A stretch of DNA of 60,636 nucleotides. Origin: a virus. Of this stretch, positions 22,632 through 30,511 are shown in pieces. The notes under the pieces were generated by a model that was not told the DNA's origin, did no database searches, and worked only from the letters and a program-made list of their open reading frames with translations. The stretch lies in IMG/VR virus record IMGVR_UViG_3300019768_000005, positions 1 through 60,636 of that record; one strand, written 5' to 3'. A program made the position numbers and the translations under genes. Numbering within the stretch: position 1 is the first letter of the stretch; the number at the start of each line of letters is the position of its first letter.

Positions 22632-23240
22632 ATGATGTCAAAAGACGCGAGAAGTTGCGAGACGTGCTGGAGAAACGATGGAACATGTAGTATGTGTGAT
22701 GGTTGTGACCGGCATTCTTTGTGGGAGCCTAAGTTGCGTTCGGCTGCCACCCCCGAGCCTATGTCTAAACCTGGAATTGATGACGTTTTGCCAGAGGTTA
22801 TAAAAGACCTTAACGCAAGGGACTCAATTGGTCGTGTAAAATACGGCACAACATTACAGACTCACAATGGTCGTGATGCCTTAAATGATGCGTACCAAGA
22901 AAGTCTTGATCAATCAATGTATCTAAAACAAGAAATTATGAATCGTGACGGGTCTTTTAAAGACAAAATCGCAGAATGGGCAAACGATCGCAACCTTTAC
23001 GATGTTGCAACGCCTTTTTCTCAAATGAAGAAACTTTTTGAAGAAACTATTGAATGGATCGCAGAGGTTGAATCAGGTAACCGTGAAGCTGAGATGATGG
23101 AAATGGGAGATATGAAGGTTGTCCTTCAAAATATGTGTAATTTTCGAGGTTATTCTCTGGATGAATGTGGGTGGATGGCGTATCGTAAAATTAAAGACCG
23201 CACTGGCCACACTGAGAACGGAACATTTGTGAAGGATTAA
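22632..23240 (+). CDS. Zinc-finger, DUF5664-like and MazG-like NTP pyrophosphohydrolase fusion
   Basis: This 202-residue protein has a Cys cluster CETCWRNDGTCSMCDGC (8-24), then LPEVIKDLNARDSIGRVKYG and NGRDALNDAYQE (about 54-95) as in dATP/dGTP pyrophosphohydrolase N-terminal domains, then a MazG-type all-alpha domain with EETIEW (about 142-147) and EMGDMK. MazG enzymes cut nucleoside triphosphates to monophosphates. The fusion of two such helical units with a zinc site suggests control of the nucleotide pool. RusA precedes it by 10 bp. Confidence 0.75.
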   Translation: MMSKDARSCETCWRNDGTCSMCDGCDRHSLWEPKLRSAATPEPMSKPGIDDVLPEVIKDLNARDSIGRVKYGTTLQTHNGRDALNDAYQESLDQSMYLKQEIMNRDGSFKDKIAEWANDRNLYDVATPFSQMKKLFEETIEWIAEVESGNREAEMMEMGDMKVVLQNMCNFRGYSLDECGWMAYRKIKDRTGHTENGTFVKD

Positions 23241-23243
23241 CAG

Positions 23244-23420
23244 GTGAAACCAAAACACTGCAAAGGATGCGATTATCATAACAACGCCGGTCACGGCAAA
23301 GGGACAGCTCTTGGGATGTCAAGGTTTAACAATTGGTGTTGCTATTACGGTAAATTTGCCCCTGCTGTTGTCGGATGGTGCAAAAACAAAGGTGGACACT
23401 CTAAAAATGAGAGGAAATAA
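23244..23420 (+). CDS. Small Cys/His protein (GTG start)
   Basis: This 58-residue protein (KHCKGCDYHNN, then RFNNWCCYYGK and GWCKNKGGH) has five or more Cys, probably zinc-binding, in a pattern seen in other small phage proteins. GTG 23244 follows AAGGATTAACAG. Confidence 0.6.
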   Translation: MKPKHCKGCDYHNNAGHGKGTALGMSRFNNWCCYYGKFAPAVVGWCKNKGGHSKNERK

Positions 23421-23422
23421 GA

Positions 23423-23578
23423 ATGGAAATATTGGTTGTTGGTAAAGGGGCAATTACAACACATGGCGATATGATGGTTACATCGTCCGCTGATGCTTAT
23501 GTTGAGCTTTATTCAAAGGTTATATATGCAGCAATGGCAGGCAACTTGTCTATTGATTTTGTTGATTCTGATATATAG
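23423..23578 (+). CDS. Small hypothetical protein
   Basis: This 51-residue protein (EIL VVGKGAITTHGDMMVTSS, alpha/beta) begins three bases after the preceding stop. It ends before a terminator. No family is recognised. Confidence 0.6.
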   Translation: MEILVVGKGAITTHGDMMVTSSADAYVELYSKVIYAAMAGNLSIDFVDSDI

Positions 23579-23591
23579 TTAATACAAAAAG

Positions 23592-23627
23592 AAAACCCGG
23601 AAGGCACTATGCCAACCGGGCTTTAAA
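23592..23627 (+). terminator. Nested hairpin terminator
   Basis: CCCGG (23596-23600) pairs with CCGGG (23616-23620), with an inner GGC/GCC stem. A related nested hairpin, with CCCGGAAGG and CCAACCGGG, lies at about 47774-47801. A-rich and T-rich flanks make it plausible on either strand. Confidence 0.6.
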
Positions 23628-23735
23628 AAAACTACAAAGGAAGAACGAATGAATTTAATTAATATCATTACGTTTTACTCTTTGTCAATAAAAAATATTG
23701 ATTTTAACCGAATTTAAATAAAACAGATAGGTGCT

Positions 23736-23900
23736 ATGATATTATTCAGACAAGGCGGGATATACAATAATACGATTTGTGGAGTTAAATATATCAAAAT
23801 AGCAATAAGAAACCCATTCCCAGAAGGTTTTTTCTTTTATAGTAAATTCAGGAACAAGATTAAGACGGTCAGATTTTTTAATTGCCTTACTGTTATATGA
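23736..23900 (+). CDS. Small hypothetical protein
   Basis: This 54-residue basic, aromatic protein (QGGIYNNTICGVKYIKIAI) starts at ATG 23736 behind AGGTGCT. The 23628-23735 interval holds only a 22-codon ORF with a good ribosome binding site (23649). The call rests on composition and start context. Confidence 0.45.
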   Translation: MILFRQGGIYNNTICGVKYIKIAIRNPFPEGFFFYSKFRNKIKTVRFFNCLTVI

Positions 23901-23920
23901 ATAAAGGGAGATAATCCAAA

Positions 23921-24313
23921 ATGAAAGAACAATACGGATGCCAAGCACATTACTGCTATTTAACCGGACCGAGATCAGGGATGTGTACAAACAGCGGGTG
24001 TGCATGCCTTAAAAGCTTACCTACTGGGATCAGGCTTGCTATTGAGCGCAGGATACTTGGGCTTGAGGCTAATGTCAATAAATTGGAAGCTCAGGCCGAA
24101 AAGAATCAAAGAGAATATCAGAAATACGAATTCTGCAAGGCGGTTGATTGTGCTTCTTTGCTGTGCGATCAAAACGGAGTATATCATTGCATACGATCTA
24201 ACAAAATGTGCCAACATACGGCCAAAGAGATACACCACTGGCTGAAAGAAAACGGGTTTAAGATTGTTAAGGAAACTAATCATGAAAAACAAGCTCAGAG
24301 TACTTGTTGTTAA
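23921..24313 (+). CDS. Cys-rich hypothetical protein
   Basis: This 130-residue protein has at least ten cysteines in three groups (YGCQAHYCYLTG, MCTNSGCACLKS, FCKAVDCASLLC) around a helical coiled region (about 40-68). Probably several zinc sites. The start is the ATG after AAAGGGAGATAATCCAAA. It overlaps the next gene by 32 bases. Confidence 0.65.
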   Translation: MKEQYGCQAHYCYLTGPRSGMCTNSGCACLKSLPTGIRLAIERRILGLEANVNKLEAQAEKNQREYQKYEFCKAVDCASLLCDQNGVYHCIRSNKMCQHTAKEIHHWLKENGFKIVKETNHEKQAQSTCC

Positions 24314-24542
24314 CGAAAAAACAGCATTGGATAGCATTCTGAGTGATGTTTTTACTTTCGGCTCTTTATTCGGAGGATTCTTTTTAAATCATTACTTTCT
24401 TGGCGGGTCTATTGTTTTGCATATCATGTTTGCTGTAATGTTTTTGATATTAATATCAAGCCATTATGGCAAAAAAATTAAAACAATGAACTGTGAAGAA
24501 GCATTAGAATATTTGAGTAGATTACGCGACAAAGAGAAATAA
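24282..24542 (+). CDS. Two-pass membrane protein
   Basis: This 86-residue protein has transmembrane segments at about 32-45 (FGSLFGGFFLNHYFLGG) and 46-65 (IVLHIMFAVMFLILISS) with a charged C-terminal helix. AAGGAAAC precedes ATG 24282. It is the last gene of the plus recombination operon, before a bidirectional terminator. Confidence 0.65.
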   Translation: MKNKLRVLVVNEKTALDSILSDVFTFGSLFGGFFLNHYFLGGSIVLHIMFAVMFLILISSHYGKKIKTMNCEEALEYLSRLRDKEK

Positions 24543-24560
24543 TTCAACAATTGTTTTTGA

Positions 24561-24595
24561 ATAAAGCCCCATGAAATAGCACATGGGGCTTATAT
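24561..24595. terminator. Bidirectional intrinsic terminator
   Basis: A 10-bp stem AAGCCCCATG/CATGGGGCTT (24564-24573 with 24582-24591) lies between converging genes ending at 24542 (+) and 24601 (-). Confidence 0.8.
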
Positions 24596-24600
24596 GAATT

Positions 24601-25101
24601 TTATTCATATCCGCGATTGTATTCTTCTGCAAGGAAATTGTTGTAATACGCCATGGCCCCGGGATCTGCGGCAAGTTTTGTAATTTCGCTGATAACGCCG
24701 TGAATCTCTGTAAATTCTTTCTGACATTTGTTTCTGACATAAACCATGTACTGCTTTGTTACCTCTGCGCCACGCTCTGCGGCTGCGGATATCATTGCGT
24801 CAAGATTGGCTAACATTTTTTTTTCTAAATCTACGATGATTTTTAAAGCTGCCGGGTTTGCCGGGCCATGGGTTGGTGCAGGTTGTGCAGAGTAAACCAC
24901 GCCATTTTTGTTTTCATTCTGGATGTAATCAGCGATACAGGCTGACAACTCATACCGTTCCATTTTTTCAGCACGCAAAAAGTCAGCTATGCCGTTATCA
25001 TTTGCCGCGATAAAATCCCTCATACAAGCCTTGTATTGCCCGCCAATCATGATAAGCGAGTTCATTACGGTGTTCAGGTCTTTTAGACATTCTGGGGTCA
25101 T
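24601..25101 (-). CDS. Hypothetical helical protein at the end of the late operon
   Basis: This 166-residue, mostly helical protein is Ala-rich, with a Pro/Ala/Asn linker near residues 72-85. No family is recognised. It is the last gene of the late minus operon and directly abuts the zinc-ribbon gene. Confidence 0.65.
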   Translation of the reverse strand: MTPECLKDLNTVMNSLIMIGGQYKACMRDFIAANDNGIADFLRAEKMERYELSACIADYIQNENKNGVVYSAQPAPTHGPANPAALKIIVDLEKKMLANLDAMISAAAERGAEVTKQYMVYVRNKCQKEFTEIHGVISEITKLAADPGAMAYYNNFLAEEYNRGYE

Positions 25102-25469
25102 TATATTCTCCCTGTTTTTCTCTCTTCGGTTAGTTTTTTAACATAATCAGTTACAATTGCAGATTTTATAAATGCTTTTTTTGCACAAGCAGGGTTAGCA
25201 CAGACTGCGATGCCTTTTGGGGCAGTATCCTTATTGACCATAATTGAATCCAAGCCACAATTGGGGCACCTAAAAATAAAACCAGACCATTCGCCCATAC
25301 GGTTTGGTATCATGTAGATGTCAGTAACTGTTGTGATTGTCTCGCCAAAATTGTGCGGATCTTCTGTCTTGTCAGGAACTGAATGTACTGGGCAAGGGGC
25401 GGTCATAAACTTCCCGCATGTGCATCCCTCTATTTTTTCCGCAACTTCTGACTTTTCTTTTTCAGACAT
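25101..25469 (-). CDS. Zinc-ribbon hypothetical protein
   Basis: This 122-residue protein has CTCGKFMTAPCPVHS (16-30), FRCPNCG (about 67-73) and VCANPACAKK (89-98), three Cys groups with the last two forming a ribbon. Unknown function. Confidence 0.65.
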   Translation of the reverse strand: MSEKEKSEVAEKIEGCTCGKFMTAPCPVHSVPDKTEDPHNFGETITTVTDIYMIPNRMGEWSGFIFRCPNCGLDSIMVNKDTAPKGIAVCANPACAKKAFIKSAIVTDYVKKLTEERKTGRI

Positions 25470-25488
25470 TTAAAAACCTTTTTTGATG

Positions 25489-25510
25489 GCCCCCTTTTTA
25501 CGGGGGGCCG
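25489..25510. repeat. GC-rich hairpin between late genes
   Basis: GGCCCCC/GGGGGGCC arms surround a TTTTTAC loop, upstream of the gene at 25469. No T run follows on the minus strand, so it may be a leader structure rather than a terminator. Confidence 0.5.
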
Positions 25511-25543
25511 ATTTGACTTGATCCCTCAAGACCTTTGCCGTGG

Positions 25544-25819
25544 TTATTTTGCCTTTGCCTTAACGGCTTTTGCTGCCGCTTCTGGCTCTGGTTCCAGGAC
25601 AGGCTCCGGGCAAGCGCCGCATGTTCCACCAGCATTTAAAATGCCTGGGCAGGCGTTACGGCTTACGTTGATCGTGTTATCATTGAGGCACATGTCGATT
25701 TTTGTTCCCGGTTCGTCTCCGCAGCATCGTTCGTCGCAACCTCCGCATACAGCGCCTTGCGCTTTCATCGTTGATACGCAGCTTTTCGGAACTTCAATCG
25801 TCTGGTCCTCATAACACAT
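25544..25819 (-). CDS. Cys-rich protein made of two repeats
   Basis: This 91-residue protein carries two copies of a module C-x-D/N-x-T-I-x-V-x4-C...G-x2-C-G-x-C (about 2-26 and 44-70), then an acidic and Ala/Lys tail. First copy: CYEDQTIEVPKSC and VCGGC; second: CLNDNTINVSRNAC and TCGAC. The cysteines could bind metal or form disulfides. It overlaps no gene and follows the Gly-rich protein; a virion or cell-surface role is possible. Confidence 0.7.
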   Translation of the reverse strand: MCYEDQTIEVPKSCVSTMKAQGAVCGGCDERCCGDEPGTKIDMCLNDNTINVSRNACPGILNAGGTCGACPEPVLEPEPEAAAKAVKAKAK

Positions 25820-25858
25820 GATCACTTCTTCACCGGTTTGGCCAGGGCAGTGGTCAGT

Positions 25859-26437
25859 TCAGGAGGGGCAAGGAGTAGAACATCCAGTAACACAACCACA
25901 TGCAATGCGTGTTTCAAGGGCAGTAATCATTGCGTTTTTCTCGCCGATCTCTTTGTTAGCATCGAGCTTGGCATCAATCGCGGATAGTCTGGCCTGGACT
26001 GAGCCGTTATCAACTGCCTGTTGTTTTGAAAGTTCGGCAAATTTTTCAATTGTTAAGATTTTTGCGTCACAGCAACACTTATCTGCAACTCTGGCGTTAT
26101 TTGCGATTTCACGCTCGATATCTCTCAGCCGGTCACCGTTTCTAAGTTCAGCCTGAAACTGACCGTCTTTGATTGAATCGAACCGAAGGATGTTTCTTGT
26201 TTCGGAATTCTGGTCGCTGATGCGGTCAAGGTTTGCACCAAGACCAGCCTCAAGGCAACGAGTCTCTGCTTTTGTTACTTCATTGTTGCGATTGATTCTA
26301 ACAGCGTTTGATCCCATATCGGCGAAAGGGGAACCATAGTAACCACCACCCCACTGACCGCCGCCACGACCACCAAAACCACCACCGCTCATTGCTGCTG
26401 TAAGTACCGCATCGCTTGTGCTAAAGCCATTATCCAT
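25859..26437 (-). CDS. Gly-rich and coiled-coil hypothetical protein
   Basis: This 192-residue protein has a Gly-rich segment (GGGFGGRGGGQWGGG, 18-32), then a helical part with ADKCCCDAK (about 117-125) and a long C-terminal helix ending CGCVTGCSTPCPS. Similar proteins with a CCC motif occur near phage lysis genes, with no known role. AAGGAG precedes the ATG. Confidence 0.65.
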   Translation of the reverse strand: MDNGFSTSDAVLTAAMSGGGFGGRGGGQWGGGYYGSPFADMGSNAVRINRNNEVTKAETRCLEAGLGANLDRISDQNSETRNILRFDSIKDGQFQAELRNGDRLRDIEREIANNARVADKCCCDAKILTIEKFAELSKQQAVDNGSVQARLSAIDAKLDANKEIGEKNAMITALETRIACGCVTGCSTPCPS

Positions 26438-26470
26438 GTTTTTTGCTCCTTGTGTGATGGAGCATAAAAG

Positions 26471-26510
26471 AAAAGCCCCATCAAGTAAAATATACTCAAT
26501 GGGGCCATGT
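26471..26510 (-). terminator. Candidate terminator
   Basis: AGCCCCAT (26474-26481) pairs with ATGGGGCC (26499-26506, seven pairs), and TTTTCTTTT follows on the minus strand. It lies between the coiled-coil gene and the Gly-rich gene, where a promoter for the latter is not evident. Confidence 0.6.
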
Positions 26511-26581
26511 GGCGCAACTGAATGAAGTTAGGGCGGCAACTGTTTAATATGCGGGCCTGTAAATAATTATATTATATACAG

Positions 26582-26788
26582 CTAAACAGGGCTTTTGTAA
26601 ACACGTTTTATTCTTTCAAGGCTGCTTTTTATCAATTTCATGCCACGTTTTAGAGATGTGTTGGTTTCTTTTAGGCTTTTAGAGCCTTCAATACCAGGTA
26701 TTGTAGTACCTATCCCGCGGTCTATAGCTTCGATGAAACAGTTTAATTTTTCTTCTATACGTGACACCCTGGATTTTAAATCCGTCAT
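26582..26788 (-). CDS. Small coiled-coil protein
   Basis: This 68-residue basic helical protein (TDLKSRVSRIEEKLNCFIEA and more) starts at ATG 26788; the upstream in-frame TTG is also possible. No transmembrane segment. It is next to the endolysin genes, but its role is not known. Confidence 0.55.
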   Translation of the reverse strand: MTDLKSRVSRIEEKLNCFIEAIDRGIGTTIPGIEGSKSLKETNTSLKRGMKLIKSSLERIKRVYKSPV

Positions 26789-26811
26789 AAGATACACTGT
26801 CCTCAAAATTA

Positions 26812-27381
26812 TTATTGCGTTTTATTAATATATTCTTCTATGTGCGTCAAGAGATGATCTTTCATTCGTCCAAAAACATCCCACCACTTTTTATCCCTTG
26901 GCAAAACAACAACTTTGGTTATTCTGTGCACAAACCGGCTCCATCCTATTTTGACCACAACATCATCATCATCTATAAATATAACAGTTTTATGGTTTTC
27001 TTTTGTATCTGTAAAGCCCATTGATGGGCAAAAAGCAACACAATATTCTGCGCATAAAAGTTCTTGCAAATAAATCCCAGTCGGGCCTGATTTTGAATGA
27101 CATGTTATTAATAATGGCATTCCTGGAGTCCGGATAAAAGTCTTTAATATCCTTTGTGCTGAAACATAAGACCCGTATTTAACACCATCTTTTTGCAAAA
27201 ACAGGAAGTTCCAAAACCAATCAATTATGCCGTTTGTGCCAGGTATTGCTAAAACTTGTAATGCCTCTTTATTATACTCCGTTTTATATACCGACCATTG
27301 CGTGCTACCGACTGAATTTGATGGGATTTTATAGGCTTTCTGCAAAAAGTCGACTGATATTTTGTATAATTCTTTATTCAT
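26812..27381 (-). CDS. Class 3 lipase-like alpha/beta hydrolase
   Basis: This 189-residue protein has LAIPGTNGIIDWFWNF (44-59), like the RGT..DW oxyanion region of class 3 lipases, and LLITCHSKSGPTGIY (90-104), where His95-Ser96 fits the nucleophile elbow (usually GHSLGG). VIFIDDDD and HLLTHIEEY could supply the acid and His. It overlaps the M15 peptidase gene by four bases, so it probably acts in host lysis, e.g. on outer-membrane lipid. This is an inference from motifs; the elbow is not canonical. Confidence 0.6.
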   Translation of the reverse strand: MNKELYKISVDFLQKAYKIPSNSVGSTQWSVYKTEYNKEALQVLAIPGTNGIIDWFWNFLFLQKDGVKYGSYVSAQRILKTFIRTPGMPLLITCHSKSGPTGIYLQELLCAEYCVAFCPSMGFTDTKENHKTVIFIDDDDVVVKIGWSRFVHRITKVVVLPRDKKWWDVFGRMKDHLLTHIEEYINKTQ

Positions 27382-27788
27382 AAGTCACCTGATAATAAAT
27401 AAGTTTTTTCTGCAATAAAACCACGTTTAGGACTCCACAATGAGAAGGGAGAGTTTCTGCAATCAATGTGCAGCCACGATATATCAACTTCAAGAAACGA
27501 AATATAAGGAAAGTCCTGTTTGTTGTTTATTATGTGCATCCTTATTTCCTCTGGATCATATTTGTCAGAATGAAGATCCAGAGCCCTCCCAAATTTATGC
27601 TGAGATGTTTTAGATCCGGTTGTTCTGAAACCACACTGCGTAAGCCCACGGCCGTTAACCCACAAAGGTCCAAATAAATATCTCAAATTATCCGCAGAAA
27701 TCAAGATACGGTCATCAAAATATTTCCAGCCTTTGGGGAAGTTTTTTGGGAAGCATTCATTTAAATTAAAATATTTAGGTTTATACAT
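27378..27788 (-). CDS. Peptidase M15-type endolysin
   Basis: This 136-residue protein has SQHKFGRALDLHSDKY (62-77) and DISWLHIDC (102-110): the SxHxxGxAxD and HxD zinc ligands (His64, Asp71, His107) of M15 D-Ala-D-Ala peptidases such as VanX- or Ply-type endolysins. It would cut peptide crosslinks in the host wall. There is no signal peptide, so it needs a holin, which I could not identify with confidence. Confidence 0.8.
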   Translation of the reverse strand: MYKPKYFNLNECFPKNFPKGWKYFDDRILISADNLRYLFGPLWVNGRGLTQCGFRTTGSKTSQHKFGRALDLHSDKYDPEEIRMHIINNKQDFPYISFLEVDISWLHIDCRNSPFSLWSPKRGFIAEKTYLLSGDL

Positions 27789-27796
27789 ATCAATGT

Positions 27797-27991
27797 TTAA
27801 ACCTCGTCACACATGCTTTTTTGATACTCAGCTAAATCTTCTTGCCACTGGTCAGGTAAAGCCCATGTTTCAATGTAGAAATCTATCTTTTCTGGATCTT
27901 CAAATACTGTCCTTACAATATCACCATTCATGATAAACCATCCAGGAACTGGGAGTTTAAGCATAACTAACTCAGATTTTTTTGCTTCCAT
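27797..27991 (-). CDS. Hypothetical protein
   Basis: This 64-residue protein has a beta-rich N-terminal half (VPGWFIMNGDIVRTVF) and acidic helical end. It overlaps the stop of the small gene upstream. Probably part of the fibre or lysis region; unrecognised. Confidence 0.55.
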   Translation of the reverse strand: MEAKKSELVMLKLPVPGWFIMNGDIVRTVFEDPEKIDFYIETWALPDQWQEDLAEYQKSMCDEV

Positions 27992-28095
27992 TTTACCTGC
28001 GCAATTATCCTATTTTTAAACAATTCAATAGCTTTTTCTTTTAACCAATCTGGCGTCTTTCTGTTGCGCTTCCTTCTGTCTTTTTTGCATTCCAT
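27967..28095 (-). CDS. Small basic protein
   Basis: This 42-residue, very basic protein (DRRKRNRKTPDWLKEKAIEL) begins at the base next to the stop of the DUF4376-like gene and overlaps the next gene. Tight packing supports it. The function is unknown. Confidence 0.5.
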   Translation of the reverse strand: MECKKDRRKRNRKTPDWLKEKAIELFKNRIIAQVKWKQKNLS

Positions 28096-28521
28096 CTATC
28101 CCGGCCAGCCGGTTGAAATATCTGTGTTAATATCTACCTTCAGCGCTTCGATTAATTCCATTTCCCTGGTATGGCAGGCCTGGACGTGATTAAAAAGGGC
28201 TGTGCCGATTGATGTCATCGTCGCTGCATCCAACTGCACATACCCATCGCTGGTTTTGAAATTAATTATCGCTCCGGGGTTCTGCGTTACCCCCATGACT
28301 GCCCCGTCAATTTTCCGCTGGTCTTCCTTGTCTGTGCCTATAAATGTGCCGTCCTGGAGAGTGAATCCCCCGAACTCTTTTTGCTCTCTATATGCTTTGA
28401 GCGCTTGTTTTTTTCTCTCCAGCTCACCAGATAACCATTTTAATTCTTTTGCAATAGCAATCGACTCTTCCTCTATAGTAAAAGGAATCTGTCCATTCTT
28501 TGTCGCTTTACATCTTGTCAT
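28096..28521 (-). CDS. DUF4376-like tail fibre accessory protein
   Basis: This 141-residue protein has an N-terminal coiled coil (about 17-48), then FGGFTLQDGTFIGTDKEDQR, AVMGVTQNPG and TSDGYVQLDA, and ends with a HVQACHTREMELIEAL helix, the plan of DUF4376 proteins encoded next to tail fibres. It is likely a fibre assembly or tip protein. It overlaps the fibre gene by four bases. Confidence 0.7.
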   Translation of the reverse strand: MTRCKATKNGQIPFTIEEESIAIAKELKWLSGELERKKQALKAYREQKEFGGFTLQDGTFIGTDKEDQRKIDGAVMGVTQNPGAIINFKTSDGYVQLDAATMTSIGTALFNHVQACHTREMELIEALKVDINTDISTGWPG

Positions 28522-29600
28522 TTTACACCATAAAGTTTAAAAGTCCCAGAAATAGTCCCAGAATCAGGCTCTATTTTTAATGCCGTAATGGGTGTGGTGC
28601 TATCCCATTTCGCGACCCCGTTGTACCCACTAACAGTTGTACTTGATGCTGAGTTTGAAACACTTAATTGTGATTGTATAAATGATCTATATGAACTCGC
28701 AGGTTCACCTATACTTATAGATATTCTTGCTCCCGTCCCGGTTCCGCCAACAAGACCCAGCAACAACCTGCTATCAGATTCATCGTTAGTTATAGTCAAC
28801 GTCGTACTATTACTGGCCTGCTTTGCTAATGTTGTTCTATAATTTGACGATTGGTAGGTTGGCCCCGTGCCTGTGCCAACAGTTAAGCCCACAGGGTTGC
28901 TGTTCAAGCTGGTATGAAAATTGTCAGACTCTATAATATATTTATCATAAGTACCGTCTATATCATCTTCAAAAACCACCGCACTCGCTGCTGTTGCCGT
29001 GACAGAGTAAAGCAAAGTCCTGTACTCACTCCCGCCAGTATCTCCCTTTGCACCCTGGCTACCGGATAGAGAAATACCCCAATCTGCAAATGTGCCAGAC
29101 CCGCCCGTATTAGTAACATTTACAATCAGCGTGGTGCCGGAATAGCTGGTCACCGCCCCGTGCATATAATTATCCGAATCGGCGTCGCTGATGATGGAAA
29201 CGAATTGGCCGGCAGCAAATTGTTTCCCTGTTTGAACAGTAAATGTCTTTGATCCTGTTCCAATTGTCACACTGGTGGTGCTTGTCGCGATAATCGCATT
29301 TGCATAGCTCGCCGCTATAGCCGCGTCATCCTCTGCTGAGCTTGCCGAACTTGCCGCATTGCTTGCGCTTTGATTTACCTCTGATGCAACCGTATTCATT
29401 TCTGTGGCTACATCGTTTATATTGCCAGCGACTGCATTGATTTGCGTTCTAACTGTATTAATCTCTGTCGCGTTGTCGTCCATCTCATCCATGCGCGTTT
29501 GAACGTCTGAATTAAAAGATGCCGTCCCTCGTACAGGTGTTGTCGTGTACCCTGTGACAGACTGGTCAACTGTACCAACTTCGGTTGTGATCGTTGTCAT
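28518..29600 (-). CDS. Tail fibre protein
   Basis: This 360-residue protein has N-terminal heptad-like helices (NTVRTQINAVAGNINDVATE), an Ala/Ser-rich stretch (NAASSASSAEDDAAIAASYA), a GSQGAKGDTG collagen-like turn (about 180-190) and a beta-rich C-terminal domain (210-360). This order is typical of trimeric fibres that bind the host surface. Confidence 0.8.
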   Translation of the reverse strand: MTTITTEVGTVDQSVTGYTTTPVRGTASFNSDVQTRMDEMDDNATEINTVRTQINAVAGNINDVATEMNTVASEVNQSASNAASSASSAEDDAAIAASYANAIIATSTTSVTIGTGSKTFTVQTGKQFAAGQFVSIISDADSDNYMHGAVTSYSGTTLIVNVTNTGGSGTFADWGISLSGSQGAKGDTGGSEYRTLLYSVTATAASAVVFEDDIDGTYDKYIIESDNFHTSLNSNPVGLTVGTGTGPTYQSSNYRTTLAKQASNSTTLTITNDESDSRLLLGLVGGTGTGARISISIGEPASSYRSFIQSQLSVSNSASSTTVSGYNGVAKWDSTTPITALKIEPDSGTISGTFKLYGVK

Positions 29601-30511
29601 TAAATCATACCCCTCATTGCGAATGATATTCTACTATATTTTATGGATGGGATTGATATCCTGACTTTAGACGGAAAACCGTAAAAAATAAAAGACTCAT
29701 AATTTAACCCATCGTTATTAAAATCATAAATAGCAACTTTACCCCTGTTATTTATCAAAGTTCTCCTTGCTGCGTCTAATATTTCATTCCCTACCCAAAC
29801 TTTTAAACTCCCTACGTCAGAATAGTTGCCAGGGATCATTTTAACCGCCCCTGTTGTTTCGCTTTCGTATTTATACGAATAATCATTAAATCCTATTTCC
29901 GGGTCATATGTGGTTCCTCCGATCTCGTATGCATGTCCAATTGCAAGGACTCCACAGGCCGTGTCAGACAACGAATTAACAAATGTAACGGACAATCTCG
30001 CAGTAGAAGACACGAGATATGGAAATTCCCAAACTGCCCTTTTTTTATATACAGCCGGGCTAAAAAACCACTCATCGTAATCGGTAGGGGCTGAAGAGTC
30101 CATATCTATTGTTTCGGTTGCTTGCGTAATGCCATCTTCAATCAATGAGAATGTAATCTCGGTCGCATCGCAATTGAAAATCCCTACATAATCGCTTTCA
30201 TTTGCATCCACAGCAACTGTAAATGACGTTGTGTTAGTTGTTTGAGTGTTCATATATTCGTCAAACATCAGCCACCTATCGGTTGCCCCAAGGTCTGTCC
30301 ATTTTGTAATGTCTGTACCTGGAGTCGCTGTATTTGAATCTGCTATAGATTGATATACTTTGTGTGGCGTCGACCCTGTATAATAAACAACATCCCCATT
30401 CGCATATGTCCCGGCCGACCATTCTCCGTTTGCTGTTGCAGATCCTCCATATTGATCTTCCGGAATGGTGGACGAAGTCAGATCGATATCTTTCAGAGTA
30501 ACTATTTTCAT
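29600..30511 (-). CDS. Distal tail / baseplate protein with carbohydrate-binding-like module
   Basis: This 303-residue protein contains NGEWSAGTYANGDVVYYTGS (28-47), a CBM5/12-like W..G.Y..GD.V block, then beta-rich repeats and SLKVWVGNEILDAARRTLIN. It lies between the tape measure and fibre genes with short overlaps, the usual place of distal tail proteins. Confidence 0.75.
   Translation of the reverse strand: MKIVTLKDIDLTSSTIPEDQYGGSATANGEWSAGTYANGDVVYYTGSTPHKVYQSIADSNTATPGTDITKWTDLGATDRWLMFDEYMNTQTTNTTSFTVAVDANESDYVGIFNCDATEITFSLIEDGITQATETIDMDSSAPTDYDEWFFSPAVYKKRAVWEFPYLVSSTARLSVTFVNSLSDTACGVLAIGHAYEIGGTTYDPEIGFNDYSYKYESETTGAVKMIPGNYSDVGSLKVWVGNEILDAARRTLINNRGKVAIYDFNNDGLNYESFIFYGFPSKVRISIPSIKYSRISFAMRGMI

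Noticed and set aside
23649-23717. 22-codon plus-strand ORF with good ribosome binding site
   Set aside because: Too short and without any family signal or coupling to a neighbour; listed only as content of the gap.
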